From positions 70,588,843 through 70,652,842 of the forward strand of contig OZ020589.1 in NCBI GenBank assembly GCA_963971535.1: a DNA stretch of 64,000 bases, given 5' to 3'. Under the pieces are notes generated by a model, which worked only from the letters and a program-made list of their open reading frames with translations, had not been told where the DNA came from and made no database searches. The stretch is from Notolepis coatsorum (Eukaryota > Chordata > Actinopteri > Aulopiformes > Paralepididae). Both the position numbers and the translations under genes were made by a program. How positions within the stretch are numbered: the stretch's first letter is position 1; each line of letters begins with the position of its first letter. Positions 46,100-57,279 of this stretch are shown here, one piece after another.

Positions 46100-46689
46100 G
46101 TTTAAACCAATGGGGTTTTTCTTCACAGTTGCAGATAAAGATTAGGCTACACTAATATTATAGTATTACAAAAAACTACTAAGTTATATTCATTAACACA
46201 TTGTCGGCCATGCATTGTACCCATCCTTGGGCCCAGTCTGCCAGTGCCAGTGGCGGCCGCTGGGTACTTCGCCACTAGGGGCGCTATACCAAATATTTTG
46301 CGAACATGTACAGTACAGTACTGTACCACGCAAGACTCATGGCAAGACGTGAGCGATTCGACTCACGCTCACGGCAATGAATCGGCTCTTATGAACGAGT
46401 CGCTCAGCTGTTACTACAACAACACACAACCAGTCAAATAAAGTATAGTCTAGACTCTAATTCACAACTTGAAACACAATATAAATAGAAAAGTTAGAAA
46501 CAAAACTCGCCCGTCTCCAAACACAGGCAGATCTCTCCCTCTCTCCTTCTCTCTCTCACACACAGCGCGACGTGGAATCGATTCGTTACACAATCAGACC
46601 TATTATATACCAAGAATAACTTCAGTATGAGACAGGGCTGTACACATATTTTGCATATTGTTAAACGAGCCAAGGCTAGCTATTAAACT

Positions 46690-46850
46690 ATCGATATGAA
46701 TCGAAAATCTGGGACCCTGATGTAAACAAGACAAACGTCTTTCTCTGGTCTGCATCCCCTTAACAATTGTGTGTATTGAGCCGTACTGTATTGTACCCAT
46801 TCTGCAATCTGTTAATAAAGTTCTCATTCATTCATTCATTCAAACATAGA
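46690..46850 (+). mobile_element. LINE-A 3' tail
   Basis: GGGACCCTGATGTAAACAAG through TTCTGCAATCTGTTAATAAA and a (CATT)n end. It matches the 3' end of 42183..44372 and 55490-55628. Severe 5' truncation. Confidence 0.88.
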
Positions 46851-47010
46851 CGATATTGAACAAGCCATAATCCACGTATTTTCAATCCGAGAGAGCTGCA
46901 GTAGTTAAATCAATGAGCCATCGATAAATAAACAATCAGCAATGTCTCGCTTCATGAATGGCCAGCAGTAGTACTGCTCCTAAAAAAACTATTTACAACC
47001 GTTAACGTTA

Positions 47011-47013
<3 letters not shown>

Positions 47014-47051
<38 letters not shown>
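47014..47051. repeat. (GA)n microsatellite
   Basis: About 19 GA units; a second short run lies at 47434-47455. Confidence 0.96.
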
Positions 47052-47055
<4 letters not shown>

Positions 47056-47110
47056 CTTCAACCTCGAACCTAAATTCCTTAGCAACCCGTGTTACCAAGT
47101 AAACAAATCA

Positions 47111-47434
47111 CAGAACGATAGCCAGTTAGCCCGCACCAGCCTAGTAGTACTACTAACGTTAGCTCCCAGAACGATAGCCAGTTAGCCCGCACCAGCCTAG
47201 TACTAGTACTAACGTTAGCTGCCAGAACGATAGCCAGTTAGCCCGCACCAGCCTAGTACTAGTACTAACGTTAGCTCCCAGAACGATAGCCAGTTAGCCC
47301 GCACCAGCCTAGTACTAGTACTAACGTTAGCTGCCAGAACGATAGCCAGTTAGCCCGCACCAGCCTAGTACTAGTACTAACGTTAGCTCCCAGAACGATA
47401 GCCAGTTAGCCCGCACCAGCCTAGTACTAACGTT
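47111..47434. repeat. 56-bp minisatellite
   Basis: Six units of CAGAACGATAGCCAGTTAGC then CCGCACCAGCCTAGTACTAG plus TACTAACGTTAGCT, period 56 bp. Alternate units read GCTCC and GCTGC, suggesting a 112-bp higher-order unit. Confidence 0.96.
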
Positions 47435-49404
47435 AGAGAGAGAGAGAGAGAGAGACTCACTGTTTAGTTGAAACGTCCAGGGCAGGAGAGCTTGATATCC
47501 GCCATATAGCTTGTTAGCCAAGTGTTAGCTCAGCTGAGCTCGTCGACGTTAGCACAACACTCAACAAGTACATTCCTTTGTCCATTTCCGCTCGAACAGA
47601 CTGCAAACTACCTGGCGTTCTATCGCCATGCTCTAAGACAAACTCTAACCTTAACCAACTTTGAAAGAGTGCCTAAGCTTAACAGTCTAAAGAAAGAACT
47701 TGCAGTCACGGCACGGCACGCTCTAAGACAAACAACAGCTAGAAGCTAGAATTGGAACATTAGAAATTGGATTCGGCCAATCAGAGATCGTCTCTGTGAA
47801 ATTCTGCCATGGAAAAAAATACTGGCGTCGGCCAATCAGAGAGCGTCTCCGCGAAATGCGGCTATGGAAATTCTCACGGAAGTTCACGCTGCTTTCTAGA
47901 CCGCTTCAAATCGCGCTCGGATTCCAACATAATAGTCATATTTCAACGCACAACGCCGTATGCACTGATTGGCTGTGACGGAGACAGCGATCAAACTGTG
48001 ACGCGCAGTCAGAGCGCTATCGCTTCTTGCCCGGGCGAGAAATACAAAAAAAAAAAAAAACGTGATGTCACTTCCTGCTCTGGAAAACGCTGTTTTTTTT
48101 ATTTAGATAATAACGTTATATTGTGCATTGGAAATACAAACACTTAAAATGAGTAAATATTATTCATTTTAAACATGTTTATATTATTTATAGGGCTATA
48201 AAACAAAAAACAAAAAAGTTTTTTTCTCTTCTTCTCTCATTTAACAGGTGGGTCGGCGCCCTAGCGCCACCAGTGGCGAGCCGCCACTGGCCAGTGCTGT
48301 AACCCTATGGAGATGTTTACCTTCTTTGCAGGGCTATAACTTTTTAAATATTATAGTTATAGCTATATCGACATTACTATGGCCCATTCAACATCGGGTA
48401 TCTATCGTTCCGGATGTGGGAACGTTATATTCTTTCATTCATACATTGTCGTGTTAATACCGTCGTGAATATAAGTATTTTTTTTAGGATTTCTGCAGTA
48501 ATTCCTAAAACGCGAGTTATATATGATGGCTTATCGATTGGCGTTTATTTCCTATACACGCTATATTAAAAAATTCAAATGTATATGATCGGTATACATT
48601 ATGCTTCATCATGCGTGAAGGAAAGGGGGCGGGTCGTTTATAATTCCTTGATAGTCAGTAGCGTCTTTTTTTACTATGGGTCGATACGTTGATCAGATGG
48701 ATTGCCGTGAAATAAATAAACAATCGGGCTGAAAATAACGTTAAGATTCCTCTTACCGTTCGCCGATGAGACTGGAGGAAAAATATTCCAATTATTTGAC
48801 GTCAATCTGCTAGATCCATTTCCCGTTTGTATGACGCAATAAACGGCGAAATCATATTGATTATTGCGTTTCGAAAGCGATCCCAATGCACTCAAGTGTG
48901 TATCTAGATCCACGCTACAAGATATTACTGCCGGAGGATTCTCCCAGATGCACTTCCGGTTTGGCTTGGAGTGTAACTCGCCCGACATCCACCAGGCGGC
49001 GGTATTGAGGCGTTGCAATATCAGAACAGGGTCCAACTGCGTCCCAGAGGGAGGTTGGATGAATTATGAATGCCATGGCGAAAAAATTTAATATTGATCC
49101 CAAAAACGAGTTAACTCGTTCCTGGCGCACAACGCATGGCGGGCAATAACGAGTATACTCGTTTTTGGCTCACAATGTGTTAAAGAAAGTTGATTTAATA
49201 AAAAAAATACTCATTTAATCAGATTAATCACTTTATTCAAATTGAGGATTTAGTTTGAGGATATTTAGTAAAAAAAAAATTAAAAATTAGATATTTTTAT
49301 TTTATTATTAATTTTATTTTTTTTATTAAAAACAAAGGTTCAAACGTTCGTTCGAAAAACCCTGACGAAGTTCGAATCCCAAAAACAGGCTTCGGGGACA
49401 GCAT

Positions 49405-50322
49405 TAAGGTGCTCCCATAGCCGAGCGGACTGTACTCGAACTGGACTCCACGGAGGCCTGCTAGACTCTTTGAGCTTTCATAGTCGAGCGGACCTCCGCA
49501 AACCAATTTCCTACATGTCTCGCGCCAGTTTACAAAATGTTTCCCACGCTGTTCAACTTCTGTCATGTCGTCGTCATCCGATGTCAAAATAAAGAGTATG
49601 TTATCTACACGGTCTCTGTGAGTCTATGGAACACCTCTACAGGTTTTTGTTTTTTCATGAAGGTTCATTGCTCTGTTTTCGGGTCGTGTTCTCAAAAAAT
49701 TTTCCTTGTGGTGGATTGGAGATGTACGTTTTATTAATATAGGGTCACACGGCCGGGAATCGGGGCTGAACACTGGGAAAGACCATTTATTAGATAGTAC
49801 CCCTTGGAATTAAAATTTAGAAGGTTGAACTCTGTTTTCTTTTCTCTTTGTCTGTATAAATTGTTAGTCTGTATTATTATTGTTTTTGTTATTTTCTTGT
49901 GAAGTTCTATGTATTGTGATTGTGGTTAATGTGTTGTCTTGTTTCATGTGAATAATAATAAAAAAAAATATCAAAAAAAAAAAATAGTACGTTATCTCCG
50001 TTTCCAATATTTCGATAATAAAACGGGCAGTTTTACACACTTCATTTAGAAAAGCCATTCAAACATCTCAAGCCCTACTCTCACTTGGCACGGAGCGAGT
50101 GGTCAGAGTAAAATGCAGATCGGCGTCACATTAAATGCAGTTCGATGTCAACCAAAACCCAGAGCAGCGTTTTGTGCGACACCAAGTGGGTGCCGCGGAC
50201 GTCCGCGCGTCAGAAAATAGAAGCTTCGCACTTGGACTCTGCTTTGGGTCTGCTTTGAGTACCGTTTGGGTCCGCGGGAGTCTGCTTCGTGTACGGTCCA
50301 CTCGACTATGGGAAGGGCTTTA
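49405..50322. mobile_element. TIR element with about 45-bp imperfect ends
   Basis: TAAGGTGCTCCCATAGCCGA at the left and the inverted form of TAAAGCCCTTCCCATAGTCG at the right continue to match for about 45 bp (CGGACTGTACTCG against TGGACCGTACACG). No convincing duplication was found. The interior has an AT-rich stretch (49860-49985) and no ORF. Confidence 0.6.
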
Positions 50323-51895
50323 GTGTGTGTGTGTGTGTGTGTTGTGGAAACAGGAGAGATATGTAAATGTATTTGCTAGGTTTTAAAGGGCTCAGCTTGG
50401 CCTCTGCATAGGCAGTGTGATGAGAAGGCAGCACAGGCTGCTGCCATGGCTTTCAAGAAATATCCAAAAAGATACTGAAGGCAAAGATATATTTCAATGA
50501 ATCAGAATAGAGACAAACGGACGACATGGTCAGCCTGACTACACTTTTATCTACCCCACCCACTCCCTACTTCTCAGCTGTCTAAATTGGATCTTTCTAA
50601 CAAGCTATCTCCCCACACACCGAAGGCCATTTAGCTTGTGCATCCACAACAGGCAATTAAAAAGTGGTGGCTGGTTTAACCCCCCCCCCCCCCCCCCGCA
50701 CACACCCAAATATAAACACCAAAATCATCATGGTGAGAAGAGACATGTGCCAGATGACAACATCCCATAATCCTCAGCTTTTGGATGCTGACAAGCACTC
50801 ACGTACCCCCCCACCCCCTGTTAAAATGGTTTCAGCTAAAGTTGGCTGTTCACCAGATAATCTGAATCCTCTTCAGATCCCTGTGGTGTTCATGACTGTG
50901 AAATGAGCATCTGTTGTAGCAGACATGGTGTGTGAGCAGGGATGCAGCACCGATACCAGATATTGCTCCGATACCAGGCTAAAATAGAATGTATCGGACA
51001 ACTTTCAAAATGCAAAAATGCTACCAAGAGATGTGCAACATGCTAGAAAATAAATCAAATGGAAAGTGACATTATTTGCTGCATTTTAATTTCACGCATT
51101 GAAGCATGTTATAGTAAATCTCTGTAATGGACAATCATTTTTGTCCAATGACCCCAAACTGATGAGAAGACGTCTTTATTTGTCATGCAGATTAACACAC
51201 ATGCGAGATGGGCAACACACAGGAACACACACACACATGCATTGAGTCGCCGATGAAATGTCTCTCTGTACTTGACCCATACATCACTTTCACCAAACAT
51301 CACTTTTTGTAAAATAAAAAGGTGACTCTTAATTTTTAAGTTTAAAGTTAAATGCATCAATCTGGTGCACTTTGAGAACAAAATAAAGAGGCTAGATCTA
51401 TGATGAACTTTGTGGTCAAAACACAAAAATCAACTAGACTAGTGCTTCCCAATCCTCTCCTCGAAGCACCCCAGCCGTTCAATGTATTTGTTAAATTCCA
51501 CCACCAGCACACCTGATTCAACTTAACTAGCCCTTTATTAGTTGAATCAAGGTGTGCTGGTGGTGGGGGAAAAAATATTAAATTTGGTTCATTATACAAC
51601 TGTGGCGGGACGCCACAGTCTAGGTAATTAATGGAAATCCTGGATCAGATCTATACTTGGTATCAGCCGATACTGAAAGTACTTAAATCGGCAGTGAAGA
51701 ACTAGTATTTTTCCCATTTTCGGTTCTCGGTCAGCAAAGAATTTCCAAACAAACAACAACCTACCGACTACTGAAGAATCATTTGTGTGTTTTCTAGCAA
51801 AACTAACAGTATGTCCTCCTGATTGCAGAGTGTAATGGGAAATATACGACAAGAGCTAGCAAGTGGGAACAGCCGTGACTATATTCGGGATCATC
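50323..51895. other. intronic sequence with poly-C and decayed MITE pieces
   Basis: A poly-C tract is at 50681-50698 and a (GT)n run at 50323-50341. CACCGATACCAGATATTGC near 50950 and TATCAGCCGATACTGAAAG near 51660 look like decayed ends of the CGATATCGG hAT family. No coding signal was found. Confidence 0.45.
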
Positions 51896-52125
51896 CCCAT
51901 GTTCCCCGGGTCCTATGTTCCCCGGTTGATTGATTAATTGATTGAACATTTTATAAATTTTTATTATTTTATTAATTATTAATGTCCGCCTTGTTTCGAA
52001 CTGGTTAAGCTTAGGCCCTCTTTCGAAGTTGGTTAAGGTTAGAGTTTGGAATCAGGGCTGGTGGTCTAAATTTTTTAATCAATCAATCAATCTGGGAACA
52101 TAGGACCCGGGGAACATAGACATGC
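51896..52125. mobile_element. small fold-back element (GTTCCCCGGGTCCTATG)
   Basis: CATGTTCCCCGGGTCCTATG followed by TTCCCCGGTTGATTGATTAA at the left is mirrored by TTAATCAATCAATCAATC and GGGAACATAGGACCCGGGG at the right. The arms are about 45 bp around an AT-rich loop. No duplication was resolved. Confidence 0.65.
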
Positions 52126-52244
52126 TCCCCTGTATTCTACTGTATTCACCTGGGTGTGCAAGTCCTCCAAGTATGTATGTTTTACGTTGCACATACTGCA
52201 CTCCATGCACTGAACAGTAAGCTCCAACAGTATGTAGTATGATG

Positions 52245-53061
52245 TAGGGCTGACCTTCGAAGCTTTTTTTGGCCGTCGAAACTTCGGGGACGAGATTTGA
52301 TTTTAATTCGAAGCTTCGAGATATATATATATATTTTTTATACAATTTTTTTTTTTTATTATTATTATTATTATTTTTATCTTATGTTGTGGGACTTGTA
52401 CAGCACTTGTCAACTTTGTTGTTTTTAAATGTGCTCTATAAATAAAGTGGATTGGATTGGATTAATTAATTAAATTAATAATGAGTCAGGAGCTGCGCTG
52501 CCCTCCGTTACACAGCCAACGACATTACATTACATAATTATGTTGCAACCTTAGTCTATAAAGCAAACAATTATATAAACATTTATATGTAGTTAATAGA
52601 GACAAAGGCAGAATTCGATTTAATTAAGCACGTTTTATTAAGACATGTTTGTATATGGGTCGGACACTGCATCTGACTGGGTGTCTTATCAAACACAGGT
52701 GAAACTAAAAATACTAGAGAATTGTCAGTGCTGTAAAGTTTAAACCTTTTTAAATCTTAGACAAACGAAACACTTTGCTTTTATGAAATATTGTAAGCCG
52801 TCATTTGAGGCTTTATAAAAGCAGCAAGTTGTATTCAACACAGAGGAGTTAATGAGGAATCTCCATGTGCTTGTTGTAGTTAACAAAGAGAGGCGGAGTT
52901 AATGAGGCGTATGACGTCCGTTGCATTGGAGGCGCAAGATTTTGCAGGTAAAAAAGAATATTCAAATTAATTTTTTTATTTTTTTGGGGGGGAAATCCCC
53001 ATTCGAATCCCGTGCCCATCGAACGAAGCTTCGAAGCTTTGAAGTATTTAAGACAGCCCTA
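52245..53061. mobile_element. hAT MITE (TAGGGCTGTCTTAAAT family), copy 3, inverted
   Basis: Ends TAGGGCTGACCTTCGAAGC and TATTTAAGACAGCCCTA, with the perfect 8-bp duplication GTATGATG at 52237-52244 and 53062-53069. It contains the shared AAATAAAGTGGATTGGAT segment in reverse relative to copies 1 and 2. Confidence 0.94.
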
Positions 53062-53069
53062 GTATGATG

Positions 53070-53521
53070 CACATCATTTATGTATGTAGTATATATAATG
53101 AATTCGGAAGCAGCCCACCCGTTTTCTACCTAGCCAACACTGCTTCCACATTTGAGATAAAACCTAACATTACGCATTACAGCCACTTAGTGGAAAGAGA
53201 GATACCTCATTACAGAATAAAATCAGTATCCTCGAGGTGGCGGTATATACGAGAATAGTCAATATTCCCCTACATGTTGCAGAAGATCATATTCAACATC
53301 TTCGTAAATATCTTCTTAAGAACTTCATAAGCACAAACTTAAAAGATCACAGCTGGATTCCTGAACGTGTGAAAAGCCAAAGTGTTCTCAACTGCTCTCC
53401 ACGAATGAAGAATGCAGACGATTCTAAAATGGAACGTGCATTCTCGTACACCACAATAAATAAATATAACTAAGGAGTAGAACATGACATCTTAGCGTGA
53501 CGTGACATCCTATTTAGTAGT
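53070..53521. other. sequence flanking the Harbinger remnant
   Basis: Possibly part of the same Harbinger element. Short open frames are present but no domain is recognised. Confidence 0.4.
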
Positions 53522-54075
53522 GTCAATATGGGTACGAGGCATGGGACGAGATAACGTGGCGTCAGGAGAGGAGCACACAGGGGCTTGTGTGAAATCAGAG
53601 TCCAAAAGAAGAACACAGGAGAGAGATGCTGGCCACTGGAGAAGGAACAACGGGCTCAGGATTGTCTGAGGTGTGTGCAAACACATCCATCGTCTTTTCA
53701 GCAGTCCGATGCTGCACTCGATGGTGGAATGAGTGCGTGTGTGGCTCTCAACGTAGGCCACCTGCTGGTCCGTCTGGGGGTTGGGGATTGGGGTCATCAA
53801 CCAGGGGGCCAGCACATATCCTCGACCTCCTAATAAAACAAGTCATAAGAAGACTATAAGCTTACTATTGCTTGCTGTAACGATTCTTTACACACATATA
53901 GGTACCAATTAGCCATCCGTCTCCAGTGTGTCCTTGCTCAAGGTGCACACCACAGAGCTGTTTTGTACAATGTAGTAGGAGTCATGTAGACCTCCTGGGA
54001 AGCAAGAGACCACGTTGAGCAGGTAGTTCTGGACATCGCAGATGATTTGAACGTTGATGGGAGTGGTATTGCTTT
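53522..54075 (-). pseudogene. PIF/Harbinger (HARBI1-like) transposase, two exons
   Basis: Minus-strand exon 53906..54075 reads NTTPINVQIICDVQNYLLNV, then FPGGLHDSYYI and TLETDGWLIG. A 76-bp intron (53830..53905) has GT and AG borders. The next exon (upper border 53829) reads GGRGYVLAPWLMTPIPNPQT and HTRTHSTIECSIGLLKRRW. This is the central and C-terminal DDE region of HARBI1-like transposases, with Glu in IECSIGLL. The second catalytic Asp, expected in a GDRGY-type block, is Gly here (GGRGY). A second acceptor at 54076-54077 implies an upstream exon that I cannot place. Likely inactive. Confidence 0.82.
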
Positions 54076-54138
54076 CTGTTGAGATATGGAAACGTGCATC
54101 AATATTTGATGACCCTGAGTGTCTCTATTAGTTTTGAT

Positions 54139-54471
54139 TAGGGGTGTAACGATGCATCAATTCTAATGTGACGATTCAACTGCATTGATTTGAAAATGTT
54201 AGAATCGAAATAAAAATTAAAACTTTAGTTTTTTTTTTATGTTTTTTTTTGTGTGTATTGTTTTTATTGACCTATAGTCTATTCATGCTGAGTGAATCAG
54301 TTCCCCCAGCCACATTTGTGTATTCAAAATGTTTGGGGGAATTAACTGATTAACTGAAAATGTATCGAATCAAATCGTGGTCAAATGAAGAGATTTCATG
54401 ATGCATTGAATCGTTGCCTGAATAATCATAATCGAAATTAATCATTGTGAGGTCGCATCGTTACACCCCTA
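54139..54471. mobile_element. 333-bp hAT MITE (TAGGGGTGTAACGATGC)
   Basis: Ends TAGGGGTGTAACGATGC and GCATCGTTACACCCCTA, with the perfect 8-bp duplication GTTTTGAT at 54131-54138 and 54472-54479. Both halves carry TCGAAT-rich inverted segments. Confidence 0.96.
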
Positions 54472-54479
54472 GTTTTGAT

Positions 54480-54699
54480 TCATGATTTTAGGGACATTTT
54501 TTAAAGGATGGGCAGGGATCTGGGAAATAGCCTCCTTACACACCCCATGGGAAAAACGAGACCCAGACAAGGAAAGAATGACGGCTCATTCTCTCAGAAA
54601 AAAAGAAACCGCTAAAACCTTGCCTTGTGCTTTCTCCAACAAATACCTCCTTGACCAAAATGTTACTTGTCATGTGTGATTTCATGACAAAACATAGTT
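54480..54699. other. short intronic spacer
   Basis: Nothing recognised. Confidence 0.4.
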
Positions 54700-55628
54700 T
54701 GGAGACCAGACAGACTTGTCAGGGATTCATCCTGGTGAAAGATCTTGTAATGTGAAAACCCATGTCGCTGATCAGTCATGTAGTGTGAAATCACAAGGAC
54801 AACGAAGATCCAAGAGGATTACAGGACAGAAAGCTCTTATGAACTTCAAACTGGTCTTAAATGTGAATAAAACTAAATTCATGGTCTTCAAGATTAAAAA
54901 ACAGACTACCATAACCTACATATTTCAACTGTAAATGGTTCAAATATTGAAAGGATCACAGAATACAAATATCTGGGAATCTGGTTAGACAACAAATTCA
55001 CATTTAAATACCACATTGGTAACCTTACTACCAAATTGCGGCAAAATATTGTCTTTCTGTACAGAAACAACGGCAACTTCCCCTTGTTCTGTAGACAAAG
55101 GATTGTTGAATCACCTTTCTTGGCAATTCTGTATAACACTGCCTTGCCCTGAGGTTGCTTACTGGTGATGGCTACAACAATCGCCACTGTATTTTGTCTC
55201 TTCACCAACTGACAGATATGATAATCATTGCTATCTGTACATTTATAAAGCTCTGCTCTGTAAACTACCATCCTATAGCTCAATTATGTTGCACTTGAAT
55301 AATGGTCCATACAGAACACGCTCCAGTGTCTGGTTATTGACGTGCCCTATGCTAGGACTGAGCATGGAAAGAAGCGTTTAGTGTGTTTTACTGTTGATGC
55401 AGAGGCTAATGCAGTACTAAATACCTATATGTCCCTATGCCATAAATGTCATGTATGTTGTGTATGTCATAAATGTCTATATGAATTGAAAATGGGGGAC
55501 CCTGATGGAAACAAGACAAACGTCTTTCTCAGGTCTGCATCCCCTTAACAATTGTGTGTATTGAGCCGTACTGTATTGTACCCATTCTGCAATCTGTTAA
55601 ATAAAGTTTTCATTCATTCATTCATTCA
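54700..55628 (+). pseudogene. LINE remnant with LINE-A 3' tail
   Basis: The frame near 54925-55150 gives ITEYKYLGIWLDNKFTFKYH and LRQNIVFLYRNNGNFPLFCR, the RT C-terminal region of a CR1/L2-type fish LINE. Stops and a deletion follow, then VPYARTEHGKK, then ELKMGDPDGNKT and the tail TTCTGCAATCTGTTAAATAA with (CATT)n. The RT differs from LINE-A at 42183..44372, yet the last about 140 bp are the same, so this may be a composite. Confidence 0.75.
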
Positions 55629-56178
55629 TCATGGAATCGCTTGCAACTTGACCTAACATTTTGTTCCCTTGTATCTCTTGGAAATTTTTTGATCAATGGC
55701 CGCCCAACTGTAGTTGTTTTGCTTGATTCTGTTACTATTGCACGACGCTGCTACTACTCTATTTAAACTCAATAAAGTACAAATACAAAGTGGTTTTGGG
55801 TGAAGAAAAGGTCCTTTATCAGTCGTAAAACTCGGGATGCAAAATTAAGCCTCCAGGGCTCGTGTTCCACTATGGCGATTTGTTGTCACAGGGATCAGGT
55901 GACTGTTCAAACAAACTGTCACAAGCAGAGAATGCTCTAGTCTAGTCCAGCTAGACAGCCTTTGTTTGTTAGGATTCACTATAGACGGCTCCTTTTAGAA
56001 TGTTACCGTTGTCACTTTAAAAGCACGTTTATTTCCTGTTGCAATGTTTGCTAAATGCAATAGTTGACACTGGAAATACATTTGGGTCCAAACTGTTCCT
56101 TAGCAACAGAATTCCAGTGAACCCAGTTTATATCTCTGGATACAACTCCCCGCTCCACGCTCCCCCCACCCGACCCCA
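55629..56178. other. intronic sequence, no feature seen
   Basis: No supported gene or repeat. Confidence 0.45.
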
Positions 56179-56467
56179 GGGCGGCACGGTGGCGCAGTGG
56201 TCAACACTGTTGCCTCACAGCGAGAAGGTCCTGGGTTCGAACCCCAGCAACGACGCCCTTCTGTGTGGAGTTTGCATGTTCTCCCCGTGCTTGCGTGGGT
56301 TTCCTCCGGGTCCTCCGGTTTCCTCCCACACCAAAAGACATGCGTGTCCCAAAAAGACCAGGTTGCGTCAGAAGGGCTTCCGGCATAAAACATATGCCAA
56401 ATCAAATCGAATCGAACGATCCACGGTGCCGACCCGCGACGGGAGCAGCCGGGAAAATAAAAAGATG
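56179..56467 (+). mobile_element. DANA-like tRNA-derived SINE
   Basis: GGGCGGCACGGTGGCGCAGT (A-box region) and GGTTCGAACCC at 56234-56244 (B box) are followed by GTGTGGAGTTTGCATGTTCT, CCGGTTTCCTCCCACA and AAGGGCTTCCGGCATAAAA. These are the hallmarks of the DANA-type SINE widespread in fish. It ends near GGGAGCAGCCGGGAAAATAA. Confidence 0.88.
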
Positions 56468-56899
56468 GTGTGATTTTTGCGGCTATCTGTACCAAACGGA
56501 TGTTTTCTTAAGTCTGTAGAATAGGATTTGTATGCCAGGACATCTCTGCAGCACCACAATATTTTATTCACAATGATATTTTCACACACATTCCGCCTAA
56601 TCGCCTATAACAAATATCACACCACCTGTGATTTGAATATTGCCACTAGTATGCAAAACCTATGCGAAGTCATACACAAAAAAAAAACAAGTACTATATC
56701 AATAATTACTACACTTTTATGACACTGTATATCACAGACAGAGAATGACATGCCATGACTCCCTAAAACCTTGGTATCTCACGTATAAACCCAGCCCTAC
56801 CTTAACCCACCCCGACCTCATTGGACCTCATGCACCACCTTAACCGCCCACTGCATGACGCAGTACTTGAAATACCACGTTTTTAGTGAGACCCGGTTC
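56468..56899. other. intronic sequence, no feature seen
   Basis: No supported gene or repeat. Confidence 0.4.
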
Positions 56900-57250
56900 A
56901 ATAGAGCGTTCTGCCTCCAGTCTTGCTGAACTGCCTCATATGAGATTCAAAACTTCCCACCACAGTTAGGAGCCGAAAACCGATCTTTCACCGTTGACTA
57001 AAACACACTTTTTCAATCAATAATAAAAAAGAAAAAATGTTAAAGAAAAAACATTCTTACCGTCTTATACTATCATGCACTCTTCCTACTATACAAATAT
57101 GTATTTACTACTATGCACACAACACAGCAACAAGTTTCAGCACTGTTTGATGATCATTGTTACTCAGCTGTAAGAGTTGTACCCTTCCTGCTGACCTGTC
57201 ATACAGAACTTGTAAGTCGCTTTGGATAAAAGAGTTGGCTAAATGTAAAC
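56900..57250 (+). mobile_element. LINE-B 3' end
   Basis: CCCACCACAGTTAGGAGCCG to CACACTTTTTCAA parallels the LINE-B ORF2 end at 34050-34110 with frame damage. The tail GTAAGTCGCTTTGGATAAAA follows at 57212. Confidence 0.75.
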
Positions 57251-57279
57251 ACAAAAAAATCATCACACCATTTACATTT

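Larger units (their letters stand above)
46248..48289. mobile_element. hAT element (CAGTGGCGG ends) nested in TTAA copy 9
   Basis: Ends CAGTGGCGGCCGC and GCGAGCCGCCACTG, with the perfect 8-bp duplication GCCAGTGC at 46240-46247 and 48290-48297. Inside are a LINE-A 3' tail, (GA)n tracts, a 56-bp minisatellite and two direct copies of CGGCCAATCAGAGA (47773, 47829). Confidence 0.94.
46193..49183 (-). mobile_element. TTAA-flanked piggyBac-like MITE, copy 9, split by a hAT
   Basis: Ends TTAACACATTGTC and CACAATGTGTTAA. A 2,042-bp hAT (46248..48289) splits it 55 bp from its left end. At the right end are two perfect palindromes, AACGAGTTAACTCGTT (49105-49120) and AACGAGTATACTCGTT (49148-49163), exactly 43 bp apart. 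These are the least decayed boxes in the window. The minus-strand donor-like GTAAGA is at 48756, 427 bp from the right end; the preceding frame has a stop. Same polarity as lrba. Confidence 0.9.

Noticed and set aside
45381-49405. A single large hAT with ends TAAGGCTGAGCCCGAACG and TTCGAACG-rich right end
   Set aside because: The ends match only partly and no 8-bp duplication is present; kept only as a remark.
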